DNA from: Mycolicibacterium lutetiense
GTDB taxonomy: Bacteria > Actinomycetota > Actinomycetes > Mycobacteriales > Mycobacteriaceae
Assembly (NCBI RefSeq): GCF_017876775.1
Contig: NZ_JAGIOP010000002.1
Location: 2,170,001 to 2,234,000 of the forward strand
Direction of reading: 5' to 3'
Length of the DNA stretch: 64,000 nt
The notes beneath the pieces were generated by a model, which had not been told where the DNA came from, searched no databases, and saw nothing but the letters and a program-made list of their open reading frames with translations. Shown one piece after another: positions 44,161 through 55,700 of the stretch; position 1 is the stretch's first letter; every line of letters begins with the position of its first letter. Position numbers and translations under genes: made by a program.

Positions 44161-45951
44161 ATGAAGGTCGTATTTCTGCACGGCATTGGTGACGGTGACC
44201 CCAAGTTCGAATGGCTCGATGGACTGAACCGAGGTCTCGCGCAAGCAGGGCACCCGCTGCTGGATCGTGAACAAGTGGTTGCGCCCCGTTACAGCTCGTA
44301 TCTCAAGACCGGCGGCCGGAACGGAAAGCTACCACCACAGACGTATAAGCCGCCTAAGAATGAGGCGACTGCACGGCGCGAGTTCGAACGTCGTCAGGCG
44401 AACGTTCAGCGCCTCTTGCACTGGTACCGCGATGTGCGGGCCTTTGGTTTCAACGCAATTCCCGACGCCGTTTGGGACGCAGTTCCTGAGACGGTGTTCA
44501 CGCGGCTGCCGATCCTTGATCTCGATCAGGTGCGTCGCTATGTCCGCGACGACAAAGTTCGTGCCGACGTCATGAACCACATCCTGGATTTCCTACCGTC
44601 CTATGGCGACATCATGCTGATCGCCCATAGTCTCGGATCGGTCGTCGCCATCGACCTACTCGATCACCTTCCGGATGAGGTCAAAGTTCGACGTTTCGTC
44701 ACTATCGGGAGCCCGGCCAGCATCCGTGCACTCCACGACGGCAGTGAACGGCTACTCAAGAGATTCCCGTACGCCCGCGTCGATGACTGGTCAAACTTCC
44801 TCAATGTCCGCGACATCGTGACCGGTGGCCGCGGCTTGGCCAGCACATTCCCCGGCGCGCAGGACTTCATTCTCAACGGCATCAGCGGCCACGATGCCGC
44901 CACCTACCTCGGCGACGCGGCCGTGGTGAGCGTCGTCGCAGCAGCCCTCTACCCGCCTAAAGATGTCGTGCGGGCAGCTGCCGATATCGCGGTTCGTATG
45001 AACGAGGCAGAGGCATCCACCCTCCTCCTTCAACACTTCGCAGAAGCAGTGGCACACAACATCAAAGATGCCGAGCGGGCCGACAGGTATCGCGCCACGC
45101 TCAAGATCCTGCGGGATGACCTCGCTGCCCAGCTCACCCAACAGGCAGCAACCGGCCAATTGCTTTCGCCTGAGATGGTGGAACTCAGCAACGGCATCCT
45201 GCCCCGTCTCCCACACCGTTGGGAGATCCATGAAGCTGTGGGGGAACTAGTCGTTCTGGCCCTCACCAACTGTGTCACGCCGTACGAGATCGACCCGAGT
45301 GACGCACCGAAGCTCGCGCTAGCCGACATCGCTGTCGAACTCGGCTTTCAACGCCAGATCGGTAAGACTGTTGCCAGAGCCATCGACGAAGTCCAAGCCC
45401 GTGTCAGCGGCAAAGGTGGCGTCCCGTGGGGACGAGTCCTAACAGCGGCCGCAGGCGTCGCCCTGATCGCCGCCGGACCCGTTGGCCTCGCGGTGGCCGC
45501 TCCCGCAGGAGCATTCGGAGCGGCCGCGATCACGGGCGGCTTGGCAGCGTTCGGCCCCGGCGGCATGGTCGGAGGCTTGGCAATGCTCGGCGGTCTGGCA
45601 GGTACGGGCGCCGCAACGACCGCGGCCGCAGCCGTCAGCGGATCACCGGCAGAAGCCGCTGCGCCCAATCTGGAAAAGCTGATGATGCGCGTGGCGACCG
45701 AGCACGCCCGCAAGATGCTCGACCTGCCACACGATTCCGCACTTTGGTATCAGCTCACTGATTTCGAATGCCATATCTCGGCGATTCTCAACCGCCTCAA
45801 GGCGTTCAATGATCCAAAGTCGCCGAAGATCTCGCAGCTGACCGCGGCACAGTTCGCCGTGAATGCCCTGCTTCAGTTCATGATCGAGAAAGGGTTGTCG
45901 CCGACTGCGATTACAGATGGGGAGCCGAAGTCACTGGAGTGCACTTCCTAG
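44161..45951 (+). CDS. alpha/beta serine hydrolase with C-terminal hydrophobic segment
   Basis: 596 residues from ATG 44161 (GAAGGGA upstream). N-terminal hydrolase: VVFLHGIGDGD (oxyanion), IMLIAHSLGSVVAIDLL (nucleophile Ser near 158), with likely Asp in LNVRDIVTGG (about 217) and His in GISGHDAATYL (about 243), a PGAP1/lipase-like order. Residues about 423-494 form a Gly/Ala-rich hydrophobic stretch (VALIAAGPVGLAVAAPAGAF, GGLAMLGGLAGTGAAT), resembling membrane-inserting segments, followed by a helical C-terminus. Divergent from the Macro/SIR2 gene. A role as a lipid-attacking effector is inferred, not shown. Confidence 0.75.
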   Translation: MKVVFLHGIGDGDPKFEWLDGLNRGLAQAGHPLLDREQVVAPRYSSYLKTGGRNGKLPPQTYKPPKNEATARREFERRQANVQRLLHWYRDVRAFGFNAIPDAVWDAVPETVFTRLPILDLDQVRRYVRDDKVRADVMNHILDFLPSYGDIMLIAHSLGSVVAIDLLDHLPDEVKVRRFVTIGSPASIRALHDGSERLLKRFPYARVDDWSNFLNVRDIVTGGRGLASTFPGAQDFILNGISGHDAATYLGDAAVVSVVAAALYPPKDVVRAAADIAVRMNEAEASTLLLQHFAEAVAHNIKDAERADRYRATLKILRDDLAAQLTQQAATGQLLSPEMVELSNGILPRLPHRWEIHEAVGELVVLALTNCVTPYEIDPSDAPKLALADIAVELGFQRQIGKTVARAIDEVQARVSGKGGVPWGRVLTAAAGVALIAAGPVGLAVAAPAGAFGAAAITGGLAAFGPGGMVGGLAMLGGLAGTGAATTAAAAVSGSPAEAAAPNLEKLMMRVATEHARKMLDLPHDSALWYQLTDFECHISAILNRLKAFNDPKSPKISQLTAAQFAVNALLQFMIEKGLSPTAITDGEPKSLECTS

Positions 45952-46187
45952 CAGCGGCATCTTCTACATGACGAGTACGGACTGTCAGAGCATTGGTTCC
46001 ATGGCCGACGATATCAATCACCATCCGTCCTGATGGGTCGAGCAGAAGCACCTACACTGCACGGCGGATCCGCTGCGTTTCGGAGCAAGTTGCAGTCGAT
46101 CTGAGTGCGAAAAACTGTCCCTTCGAAGCGCCCTGCCGGACCGCTATTCCTATTGCCATACCGTCATCCAAACTCTGGATCGTCTGC

Positions 46188-47468
46188 TCAACCAAGCAAC
46201 GCGGCAAGGTATTTCGAGGCATCTACAGCGGTCGCCGGAATCCGCTCGAAGCGTGCCGTTTGGCCTTCCCGGGTCTTCCATGGCCCATTGAGGTGGCCTG
46301 CAGCAGAATCGCTATCGCTTGGTGGGTACGCTAGCACGCCCAACGGGACCTCATGGCCGGCCAAATATGCGGCGAGTTGGTACAGATCGCCACGATCGAC
46401 ACCGCTCGGGCTGCCCGCCCATGACCGAAGGCGCTTGTATTTGGCATCGATCACCGCCCGCAAGTTGCCGTCAGAATCCCGTACCAGAATGTCGGGTTTG
46501 AGCCGCCCCAGCGACGCCAAGCCGCCGGTTGACCGCAACAGGTAGGCACCTTCGCGCTCAGCTGTGCCGTGTTCTACGTGGCTCGGGCCGAAGGCTATTC
46601 GTGCACAGTGCACGAGGAACAGCTCCCAGAGCTCCGCGACATCAATTAGCACACCGGACACGTCGGAACTCTTCGCTGACGTGAAATGCCCTTGGCGGCG
46701 CGCAATCTCGTAAGAAAGTTGGGCAACACGCTGATAACGGCGGCTGATGGGTGTGTACCGAACCGCGCGAAGCTCCGCACGATCTGGTAGCTGCGGGTGC
46801 GCACCGACCGCTCCACGGAGATGTCCGAGGACGTTCTCGGTAAGCGCGGGACGCCACGTTGGCTTGCCTGATAGGAGCGACCTCAGTACGCGGTCGGCCA
46901 GCACCAACACTCGCGACACCGGGTTGTGCAGGTCACGCTCGTTGCGCTCCATCGTCACCAACGGCCGCCCTGCGGCGCGATGCCGGACAGTGCCGGCAAT
47001 ATCGAGACGGCCACGAACAAATACGTTGTCGTGGTGAGTGGCACGACGCAACCGGGGTGTCCCGTGTCGGGCAGCATCGGCGACAGCGGATGACCATACC
47101 CGGTCGATGATCTGAACGATCAGCGGTCCATCGGATGCTTTCGTCGCCGTGTTCGGCACTGCAGTCACATTGAGCGCATATGCGAGCCAGGCGCCAATCA
47201 CATCGATGCCAAGGCGGGGCTCTATCCGCAGTTCACGGTCTTCGAAGCGGAGCTCTCCTATATACCGCCCCGTCCACCACATTCCGTCCGCCCCTCGCGA
47301 GAGCGCGGGGTCGTCCTCGTCATCGGTGCGGCGGCCCATGGCGTCGCTCAGTCGAATCACATGCTGGTCGTCGACCAGATGGTCCGCAAGGCGGGCCAGC
47401 CATTGGTCCTCGTCCGGATCAGCGGCGGCGTGTGACGACAAGTCACGAAGAACTACAGGGCAATTCAT
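46188..47468 (-). CDS. mcrC: McrC-like nuclease subunit
   Basis: 426 residues. N-terminal McrC region (LRFEDRELRIEPRLGIDVIG), then the DUF2357-like middle part (NPVSRVLVLADRVLRSLL) and a C-terminal PD-(D/E)XK nuclease: LGRLKPDILVRDSD and AVIDAKYKRLRSW, with Asp, Asp-x-Lys in place. McrC docks on the McrB AAA ring and cuts modified DNA. The start overlaps the mcrB stop by ATGA, so production is coupled. Last gene of the four-gene operon. Confidence 0.88.
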   Translation of the reverse strand: MNCPVVLRDLSSHAAADPDEDQWLARLADHLVDDQHVIRLSDAMGRRTDDEDDPALSRGADGMWWTGRYIGELRFEDRELRIEPRLGIDVIGAWLAYALNVTAVPNTATKASDGPLIVQIIDRVWSSAVADAARHGTPRLRRATHHDNVFVRGRLDIAGTVRHRAAGRPLVTMERNERDLHNPVSRVLVLADRVLRSLLSGKPTWRPALTENVLGHLRGAVGAHPQLPDRAELRAVRYTPISRRYQRVAQLSYEIARRQGHFTSAKSSDVSGVLIDVAELWELFLVHCARIAFGPSHVEHGTAEREGAYLLRSTGGLASLGRLKPDILVRDSDGNLRAVIDAKYKRLRSWAGSPSGVDRGDLYQLAAYLAGHEVPLGVLAYPPSDSDSAAGHLNGPWKTREGQTARFERIPATAVDASKYLAALLG

Positions 47469-49294
47469 GCCTCTTTGCCGGTCATGAGGACTGCCTTCAG
47501 CCGTTCACATTCGGCGGTAGCCACATCGATGTCGAGGCCGGCGAGATACTGCATGACCAACGGCTCCAGCGAGAATCTCCACAAGTCCGTCAACGGCGGC
47601 CGGGGCGCGCCTGCCTTTGTCCAGAGCACACCACCGCTCAACGACTTTCGACCACGCAGCCAGTTCCCGACAAAGAACGCGGTGTCGAAGTAATAGGACT
47701 GCCCAAGCTCATATTGTGGTCCGAGATGCGGCGAGGCACTGATTGCCTTGTTCAGCAGTTCGGCGTGCTCAGCGAGCTTGGTCATGTCGGTCACGGCCCT
47801 GTCCCAACCCCACTTCTTGGAACCCTGCGTGGCCCACCTTTCTTCGTTCACCGCAAGAATCACACTGGAGTCGAACGTGACTGGCCGCCAGAAGAACCTT
47901 CGCCGCAGCGCGAAGTCGAGCTCTTCAACTGATTGGTCAATCAGGTTCATTGTCCCGATCACATACAAGTTGTCGGGTAATGCCAGTTCGACAGGTTCGC
48001 TGTTCTCGTCGATTCCCGGCAGCAGCACTGAGGAACCGCGGTTCTCCAGCAAGCTGAATGCCTCCCCGAACAAACGGCTGACGTCGCATCGGTTGATCTC
48101 ATCAAGCACCAGGACAACCGGAAGCCGTTCCGGCTCAGGAACAGCGGTCATCTTTGCGACCAGCCGTGGAAGCAGCCCCGCCACGAACACCGTGCTGCCA
48201 TCGCCGGCAAGCCTCAGCCCGCGGATGAAGTCCTCGTAGCCGTACCCCGGGTGCAGCTGCACCCAGTGCGTATTGGCATCGACGTACTTGGCGAGCTGGT
48301 CTTGCTCGGTGAAGAACTTGGCCGCGCCCCATTTTTCCAGCGCAACTCGCCGAATGATTTGGTCGGCTAGTTGTCGAGTTCGATAAGTCTTGCCGGTACC
48401 TGGCGCACCGAAGAGCACCATCTGCTTCTTGTATAGAAACAGATCGAGGTCGCTCGAACCGTCAGCCTGGTCGGCACCGGGATCCCAGATCGCTCGCAGC
48501 GGTGGGTAGTAGAAATCGATGACATCGCCGTTGCCTTCCGTCGTCACCGCCAGCTCGACGAGCCGCTTACGGATCATGAGAAGTTGTTCATCGACGTCGC
48601 CCGTTACGTCGTCGGCCAGAAACTCCTTGGCAAATGCATCGACGATGTTCCTCTTGTGAGTGCGACTGGAGATCCGTTCGAAATCGTCTGGGCGGAGCAA
48701 GTGCAGCACAACATGGCGCATCTCGCGCACAGCGATGCCCTCACTGACATCGTCAGCGAAATCACGGAGCTTCCAAGGGTCGTCGAGCAGTTCACGTTGT
48801 TTGTCCTGTTCGCCGATGGCCTTGAACCGTAGGCAAAAATCGATGAGATATCCGAGCTGCTGGTCCCGATTGATGTTGTAACCAACGCCAGGGTTGGCGA
48901 TCCCCTCGTCCATGGTGTCGATGATTCGCTGCCATCCGGCAGGATCCGGCTGGCCCCCGGGTGCAACCGCTTTCAGCGTGGACTTCTTGAGCGAAGGGCT
49001 GATTCCACCACGTGAGATCAGGAAGTAAATCGTCAACAGCTCTACGGCGAGCCACTTCACATCGTCGCTCGCGGTATCGAGCTGGTGCGCGAGTTTCTGC
49101 CCGAAGCTCTGGTCCGCACCGAGAATCGGGTTGACCACCAATCGCTCTCGGAGGTCGTTTAGGTGCGCCGCAGTCCATACCGCGCGGTCCGAGAACAGCA
49201 GCGAGCCGGACTCAAGCAGGCATGATTGCTTCCACTCATCGACAAGCGAATCAATGAGCTTTCGGGAGGACTTTGCGTCTACGTAACGTGCCAT
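47465..49294 (-). CDS. mcrB: McrB-like AAA+ GTPase subunit
   Basis: 609 residues. The N-terminal 280 residues are unlike the E. coli methyl-C-binding domain and are likely the specificity part. The AAA core follows: Walker A LFGAPGTGKTYRTRQL (about residue 294), Walker B VLVLDEINRCDVSRLFGE, sensor VIGTMNLIDQSVEELDFALR and the Arg finger RRRFFW. These match McrB-type (dynein-related) ATPases, in which MNxxDRS is the family motif; here it is MNLIDQS. It lies 84 bp after the small HTH-like gene and just before mcrC. Confidence 0.88.
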   Translation of the reverse strand: MARYVDAKSSRKLIDSLVDEWKQSCLLESGSLLFSDRAVWTAAHLNDLRERLVVNPILGADQSFGQKLAHQLDTASDDVKWLAVELLTIYFLISRGGISPSLKKSTLKAVAPGGQPDPAGWQRIIDTMDEGIANPGVGYNINRDQQLGYLIDFCLRFKAIGEQDKQRELLDDPWKLRDFADDVSEGIAVREMRHVVLHLLRPDDFERISSRTHKRNIVDAFAKEFLADDVTGDVDEQLLMIRKRLVELAVTTEGNGDVIDFYYPPLRAIWDPGADQADGSSDLDLFLYKKQMVLFGAPGTGKTYRTRQLADQIIRRVALEKWGAAKFFTEQDQLAKYVDANTHWVQLHPGYGYEDFIRGLRLAGDGSTVFVAGLLPRLVAKMTAVPEPERLPVVLVLDEINRCDVSRLFGEAFSLLENRGSSVLLPGIDENSEPVELALPDNLYVIGTMNLIDQSVEELDFALRRRFFWRPVTFDSSVILAVNEERWATQGSKKWGWDRAVTDMTKLAEHAELLNKAISASPHLGPQYELGQSYYFDTAFFVGNWLRGRKSLSGGVLWTKAGAPRPPLTDLWRFSLEPLVMQYLAGLDIDVATAECERLKAVLMTGKEA

Positions 49295-49378
49295 TGGTCG
49301 TCAGGGGTGCGGTCTGCGCTTGACAGCTCCGCTCCCCGACCCCCTTTCAACTCGTGCGTGCGGTGTTCCCGCACAGCT

Positions 49379-49741
49379 CTAATCTCGCTGTAGTTCAAGA
49401 ACAGTCGGACGTGTCGAACGAATCCGGACTTCTGGGAACTTCGCCACCAGCGAGCACACGAACGCCGACCGCTTCACGTTCAGTTCATTGAGCAGCTCTT
49501 GCTGACTCAGCTCCCCCTTGTCACACAACCCGTTCCACGCCGCAGCGATCATCCATGCCGGAACACGCTGCGGCCCGGATCCGAGGCTCAATGAACGTTC
49601 GGTTTCGACAAGGACGCCGTCGCGGTCCACGTCGATGATCCTGTTCAGCTTCTTGCTGGACAACGTCAAGATCACCGTGCCGGGCCCCGCCACCGCCGAC
49701 ACCTGGTCGAAGAGGTCATCATCGAACGGGGCGTCACTCAT
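49379..49741 (-). CDS. small HTH-like protein of the helicase-McrBC operon
   Basis: 120 residues. Its ATG overlaps the helicase stop (ATGA). Acidic N-terminus, then SGPQRVPAWMIAAAWNG and LSQQELLNELNVKRSAFVC, a probable helix-turn-helix, and a C-terminal strand RPTVLELQ. Its paralogue lies at 41171-41560. Placement between helicase and McrB suggests a DNA- or effector-binding adaptor, or a regulator of the system. No known family name is assigned. Confidence 0.7.
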   Translation of the reverse strand: MSDAPFDDDLFDQVSAVAGPGTVILTLSSKKLNRIIDVDRDGVLVETERSLSLGSGPQRVPAWMIAAAWNGLCDKGELSQQELLNELNVKRSAFVCSLVAKFPEVRIRSTRPTVLELQRD

Positions 49742-52700
49742 GCAGACTCGATCACGACGATCCCAGACGGCAGCTTCTTGAGCGCCCCGATAGACAGTGC
49801 CCGATCCAGCGCCTCATCCAGCCGCGCGCCGATGGCCTGCGTGATGCGACTCCCACCGAACAGCGCCAACGCGTCACGCTTCAGGTCCTCGACGGCCATG
49901 CCGCCGGCCTGCTCAGTCACGATCGCCATGGCATTGCCGATCTCGACCAGACTGATCTCCCCGAGCGGCCGCCCCTCCCTCTTCTGCGAGCCCCGTGCGG
50001 TCCGCCAGGTGACCGGATCAATGCCGTTGGGCCAGTAGAAATCTCGATCACACGTGTGCAGGTACCGGGCAGGCACGACCCGTTGGATCGCTCGCCTGCG
50101 CGACTCTGCAACCTTGCCGAGGCTGAATGCACCTGCGACGAGTTTGGCCAGCCGATCCCGATGGACCGGCCCCTCGGTGTCGACGATCGACTCGACGACC
50201 TTCACGACCTTGGACTCGTTGTAGGCGGTGTGGATCTCATCCAACACCCTGATGTCGCCGACAACGATCGGCATCCACGGGCTGAAGTCCACGACGTTGG
50301 CATGCCGCCGCGGGGCGACAGGTTCCGGCTTCGACACCACAGCAGGCGCTGACTTGAAGGCGAAGACCTCTTCGCTTACCTCTGACACCGAAGCGGGCTC
50401 CGCCACACCCTGCGGCTGTGGCGCCTCCACCCGCGGCTCCAGCCGACGCTGCTTGGCCGCAGCCACCGCATCCCGCAAGCGCGTGATCGTCGCTTCCCGC
50501 TGGCTCAGCCATTCGGGCAGCCAAACCCGTTCCACTCCAGGCCAATGCAGAAGAGTCGACAGCACGTCGACCGGTAGCCCATCTCGGTCAGCCACGGTCC
50601 TGCGCTCGTACCATTCGGAACCGTCCAACAGGACCGCGACCAGTGGAACGTCGGGTTCGTCCGGATCGGCGATGACAAGGTCGACGCGAAAGTCGGAGAG
50701 CCCGACATCCGCCCGCACGACGAAGTCTTCCCGGCGAAGCGCTTCGGCGATGTCGTCACGGTGCCGGTCGATCACGGCGTTTCGCCGTCCGCCCTGGGTG
50801 ATGGTCTCGACACCTCGGTGAGCCATCTCCAGGTAGGCGCGCAAGTGCTTGGTACCCACCTGCGTCGTCTCCTCCGCGCGCAGGTCTGCGGGATCGAAAC
50901 TCGCGTAGAGCACCACCTCGCGTCGCGCACGGGTGATCGCCACGTTGAGGCGACGTTCCCCTCCCGGCCGGGACAGCGGTCCGAAGTTCAGCGGTACGAC
51001 ACCTTTGTCGTTCTTGCTGAACGCGACCGAGAACAGGATGGTGTCACGCTCATCGCCCTGGACGTTCTCGAGGTTTTTGACGAACAGTCCGTCTGGTTCG
51101 TCAAGTGCTTGCAGTAGCCGCTCGTCCCCGGTGTCGCGCAGCAGGTTTTCGATGAGGTCACGCTGCTGGGCGTTGAAGGTGATCACCCCGATCGACGGCG
51201 CAACCTCGGGTGATGCGGCGAACCGACTGCGGATGTCCGCCAGGATGCGGTCGGCCTCGACCCTGTTGGTACGCAGGGTCTTCCCACGGCCGGACCGCTC
51301 GAACTGTCCATCGACTCGGACGAGGGAGATGCCGTGACCGGTGGCCGGCGCCAAGGGCGCAGGGAACGAGGCTAACCGGCCGTTGTAGTAATGGATGTTG
51401 CTGAATGCGATCAGCGCCTCATCCTGACTACGGTAATGCCAGGACAACCACTGCTGCGGCACCAACGCTTGCACGCATTCACTGAGGATCGACTCCTCAT
51501 CGGCAACGACCTCAGGGGTGACATCCTCTTCACCATCATCAACGGACGCACTGGCGTCAGCGAAGCTGGTGGGCGGCATCTGCTTGCTATCTCCGACGAC
51601 GACAACAGATTTCGCGCGGCCCATCGCCCCGATGGCATCAGCGACGCGGATCTGGGATGCCTCATCGAACACGACGACGTCGAAGATCTCGGCCTGGGCC
51701 GGGAAGAACCGGGCCACCGAGTCGGGGCTCATCAACGTACACGGCAGGATCTGGGTGATCAGGTCCCCGAAGTTGTCCATCAGACTGCGCACGCTCATGC
51801 CACCGCGCTTGCGGTCCAGTTGCCGTTTCAGCAGACCAATCTGGCCACTCTCGGTGTAGGCGTCAAACGTGCGGTCCGCGAGGAGCCGCGCGGGAATGGA
51901 CCGGCGCAGCTCGTCACGGATCGCCGACGAGCTGGTGGTGAACCGTTGGATGGCCTTGCCGTGTGCGGTCACATCAAAGTCGCTGAGCCCGCTGGCCTCG
52001 AGCCGCTCGGCGATGGACGCGATGGCTACACCGCGGTCGAACGCGAGGCTGGCGTCTTCGGCCACGACGTTGCCCGCGAGGATGTCCTTCCTCGCCTCCC
52101 TCATGTCAGCGCGCAGCAGCGGTTCGACATGCTGGAGGAGTGCCACCCAGGCCTCAATGGTCGCCGGGGTTGCCACCCTTCGCGCACCGCGAGTCGCCCA
52201 CCACTGGCCAATGAAGGAGACTTCACCGGCCCAGGTCTGTTGCTGTGCCGCGGTGGTTCCGGTGGCTTCCGTCAGCTGGCGCCATCCGGCCGACAGCGCC
52301 TGCAGAGTCGCTGCCATTCTTCCGGTCTGAGTGTCGCTGTAGAACTTTCGCAGATCCGCAATCTGCGGCGCCGTCGGATTCTTGGACAGCACCTCGCCCA
52401 CGCGTCGCAGCGCCGCGAAGTTCGCCGTCAGATGCGCAACATCGTCCGCCACGAACGGGTTCCACGGGCGATCGAACAACACCGCCGGTAGTGCGGCAAC
52501 CCGTTGTCGCAGGTCAGCGACAGCAGCGTGGCTGTTCTGCATGTCCGCGGTCCGCGCCGACAGAGTCTTGAGCTTGATCTGTGCGGGTTCCACCGCGAGC
52601 ACATCGGTGAGCTGTGCCAGCACAGCGCGGCGGCGTTTCTTGCGGCCGAAGATTCCCGATTCGTCGGCCGCCACTGCTGCGGCATGAATGGCCGGAATGT

Positions 52701-55700
52701 CCAGGTCCATGGCTGCCGGCGTGGCGATAGCCAGCCAGTCCGGTTTCCCGGCTTGCAGGCTGGCGAGCAGGTGCTCGATCCCCACGACGTGGGCCTGCCA
52801 CTCGGGTGTACTGAGCCTGTCCACCGCCGCCAGCGGGTAGCGCGGCTCGTTGGTCAGCCGCGCCCAGGTGTCAATGATGTCCGGGCTCTGCCACTTGCCG
52901 ATCACATCCAGCGCGATCCCGCCGGTTTGCAGTTCAGCGAGGGCGGTGTCAAACGCCACTGCGGCGGCGTGGATGCGGGCGGCATCCAGGCCGGATTGCG
53001 GGACGGCATCGACGAACGCCCAGGGATGGTCCGGCCGGGGACGCGCGTCGTCGACTTTCTCCGGCAAGGCAAGCAGAACCTGCGCCACCGCGTCGAACAG
53101 CGCCGGATCCGTATTGGTGACAAGGCTTCTCGGCACGTCGAGCGGGATGACGTCCTGATCTGCCGCAAGCTCAGACGAGCGAGCGGTGTAAAGGGACTGA
53201 CCGACGGCGTTGCGCTCATGCAGCCGGTTTGCGTAGCGGGCCAGGCTGTGCCGGCTCGATTCGGCGACCTGCAGTTTGGTGCGCAGCAGGTCCGCGTCAT
53301 GGCTCAGTCGCAGTTCCAACGCGTTCTTGATCTGTGCCCGCACCGCGGCGGGTCGTGCGGACTTGTCGTGGATGTCCAGAGACAGCTCCCCCAGACCCAC
53401 GCTTTCCAAGCGCTTCTTCACCACGTCCAGAGCGGCCCGCTTCTCGGCGACGAACAGGACGCGACGTCCGGCCGCCATCGCATGTGCGAGCAAGTTGGTG
53501 ATGGTCTGCGATTTACCGGTTCCCGGTGGGCCTTCCAGCACGAAGGTGCGGCCACCGACGGCGTCGGCGACGGCTCGCAACTGGGAGGCATCGGCCGGCA
53601 CCGGCACCGAGGTACTCAGCTCGTCGAGGTCAGTGTCGACAGTGCCGGCGACAGGATCGGTGAACTGGTTCTGCGGATTTTCGATGAGGTGGCGGACCAA
53701 GCTGTTGCGGGACAGCCCTTTCCATGACTCGTCCAGATCCTTCCACAACGGGAACTTCGCGAACTGCAGGATCGCCAGGTGCACACTGTCCTCGACCCGG
53801 AACGGGAGTCCCGCCTCGGCGACCGCGCGGCGGACGGCATCGAACGCGCCGGTCAGATCGATACCTGACGCGTCTTCGTTCGGCTGGGCGAGCCCGGGAA
53901 TTTCCAGGCCGAGCGCGGTGCGTAGCTTCTCGACGAGGCAGTAGTTCGGTGTGGAGGCGCCGGTGTCGTCCATGGTGATGACGTAGCGCTCACCGCGGTT
54001 GGTGGTGCTGAGTGTCACCGGCACCAGTACTAGCGGTGACCGCAGCGGACGGTCGTTGAGGTTCCAGTCGAGCATGCCGAAGGCTAGGTAGAGATTGTTG
54101 GCGCTGGTCTCTTCACGGATCGTTTTCGCCTTGTTGGCAAGGTATCTCAGCTTGTTCTTGTACGACGCCGCGGTGATGTCGATGTAGGCGCTGCGTTTGT
54201 CGGCGAGCAGGATCTCGCGTTCGCCTTCGGGCAGGTCCCGCCCGAAGCGAACACCGCGGGCGACATCGACGTTCTGTACCTCGTCGGAGCCCAGCAGACT
54301 GAAGCCGGCACCGGCGTTGACGGCGTCCTCGAAACGGCTGAGCGCGGGGGCCGGAACTTCGAGGCGGTAGCCGGCGCGGTCGGTGTAGTTGATGAGCTTG
54401 TTGCGCAGGCTGAGGTCGAGCAGCGCGTTCTTCCACTGCCTGATGCGGGCGGGGACGGACTCGGTCTGCGCCGCCGGTTTCGTTTCGCTGGCCACATAGG
54501 GTTCGAAGACGGGTCCGGCGCCCGGTTTGTATTCCGCGACAACGACATTGCCCTGTTCATCGACACTGCGGCTGGGTAGCGGATAGATGCGCGCCTGACG
54601 CGCCTGACGCACGTCGGTGACGCCGACGATGTTTGTCAGGTCATCGGACAGGTGACGGAGGCGTGGTGCTCGGCGCGCATCGTCGAATGTCGCGTCAGCC
54701 GCGGACTGCGTCACCATCGTCGTTTCGATGAGCCCGAGGTTGTTGAGGTCAACCTGGTTGACGACCTCGACGGGTTCGGTGGTGGAGACCGAGCCGAGGG
54801 CACCGTCGATGCGCCAATAGCCCAGAAAGGCGTGGCCGCGGATCAGCCAGATCGTCGAGTTGATGCCGCACTGCTCGAGGACGGCCGCCATCACCAGGGT
54901 CGTGTCCAGGCAAGTGCCCAAGCGCCCGTCGAGAACCTCGGCGGGGGTGCGCACTTTCTGCCCAATGTCGCCCCAGCTCGCGGGCGGCTCGGCATAGCGG
55001 ATGTCGCGGGCTTTCATGGCGTCGAAAACAGCCTTGGCGATGGCGTCGACGCGTTCGGGGTTCTCACTCTGATAGCCGTCGATGGCCGAGTTGCGTGTCT
55101 CTCCGAGCAACCGGTCGGAGATATCGACCATCAAGGTGGCGATGGCGGCGGCGTTGGGCTGAATGTGGGCGGCCAGGATCTCGAGCGCAAGTTGCGGCGG
55201 GGTGGCCTTCCATTGGTTGGCCGCCAGAATGTTGACCTCTTTGGCAGCGTCGGCGAGGACCTGGCCGGCGCTGTCGCGCAGGACCACGCGGATGTCACCG
55301 GGGCGCTGCTCATCGACCCGCAGCATCGAGGCCGGGTCCAGTTTGAGGTCAACGGAATTCAGGACTGTGGGCTGGTGGGCCAGCAGGTCGAGGTGGATTT
55401 CGGCGGGGCCGCCGTGGGAGCCTTCGGCGCTGACCACGTCGACCTCGATGACCGCACCTTGGAGGTCACCGCCGGTGTTGTCCACGGTGATGTGGTCGAT
55501 GACCGGGATACGGCAGTGTGCCATCGCGTAGCTGAGGTCCGAGATGGCGGAGATGTCGATACGCGGGGCGTCGGCCGCGAGCGCGGGAGTCGGCTCCGGC
55601 GTCGGGTCCGCTTCTTTCGTCGGCTCCGGCTGCGGCGCGGTTGTGGCAGCGACAGGTGCGACGGAAGCTTTGAGTTTGTTGATCCGGACAGCGACGTCGG

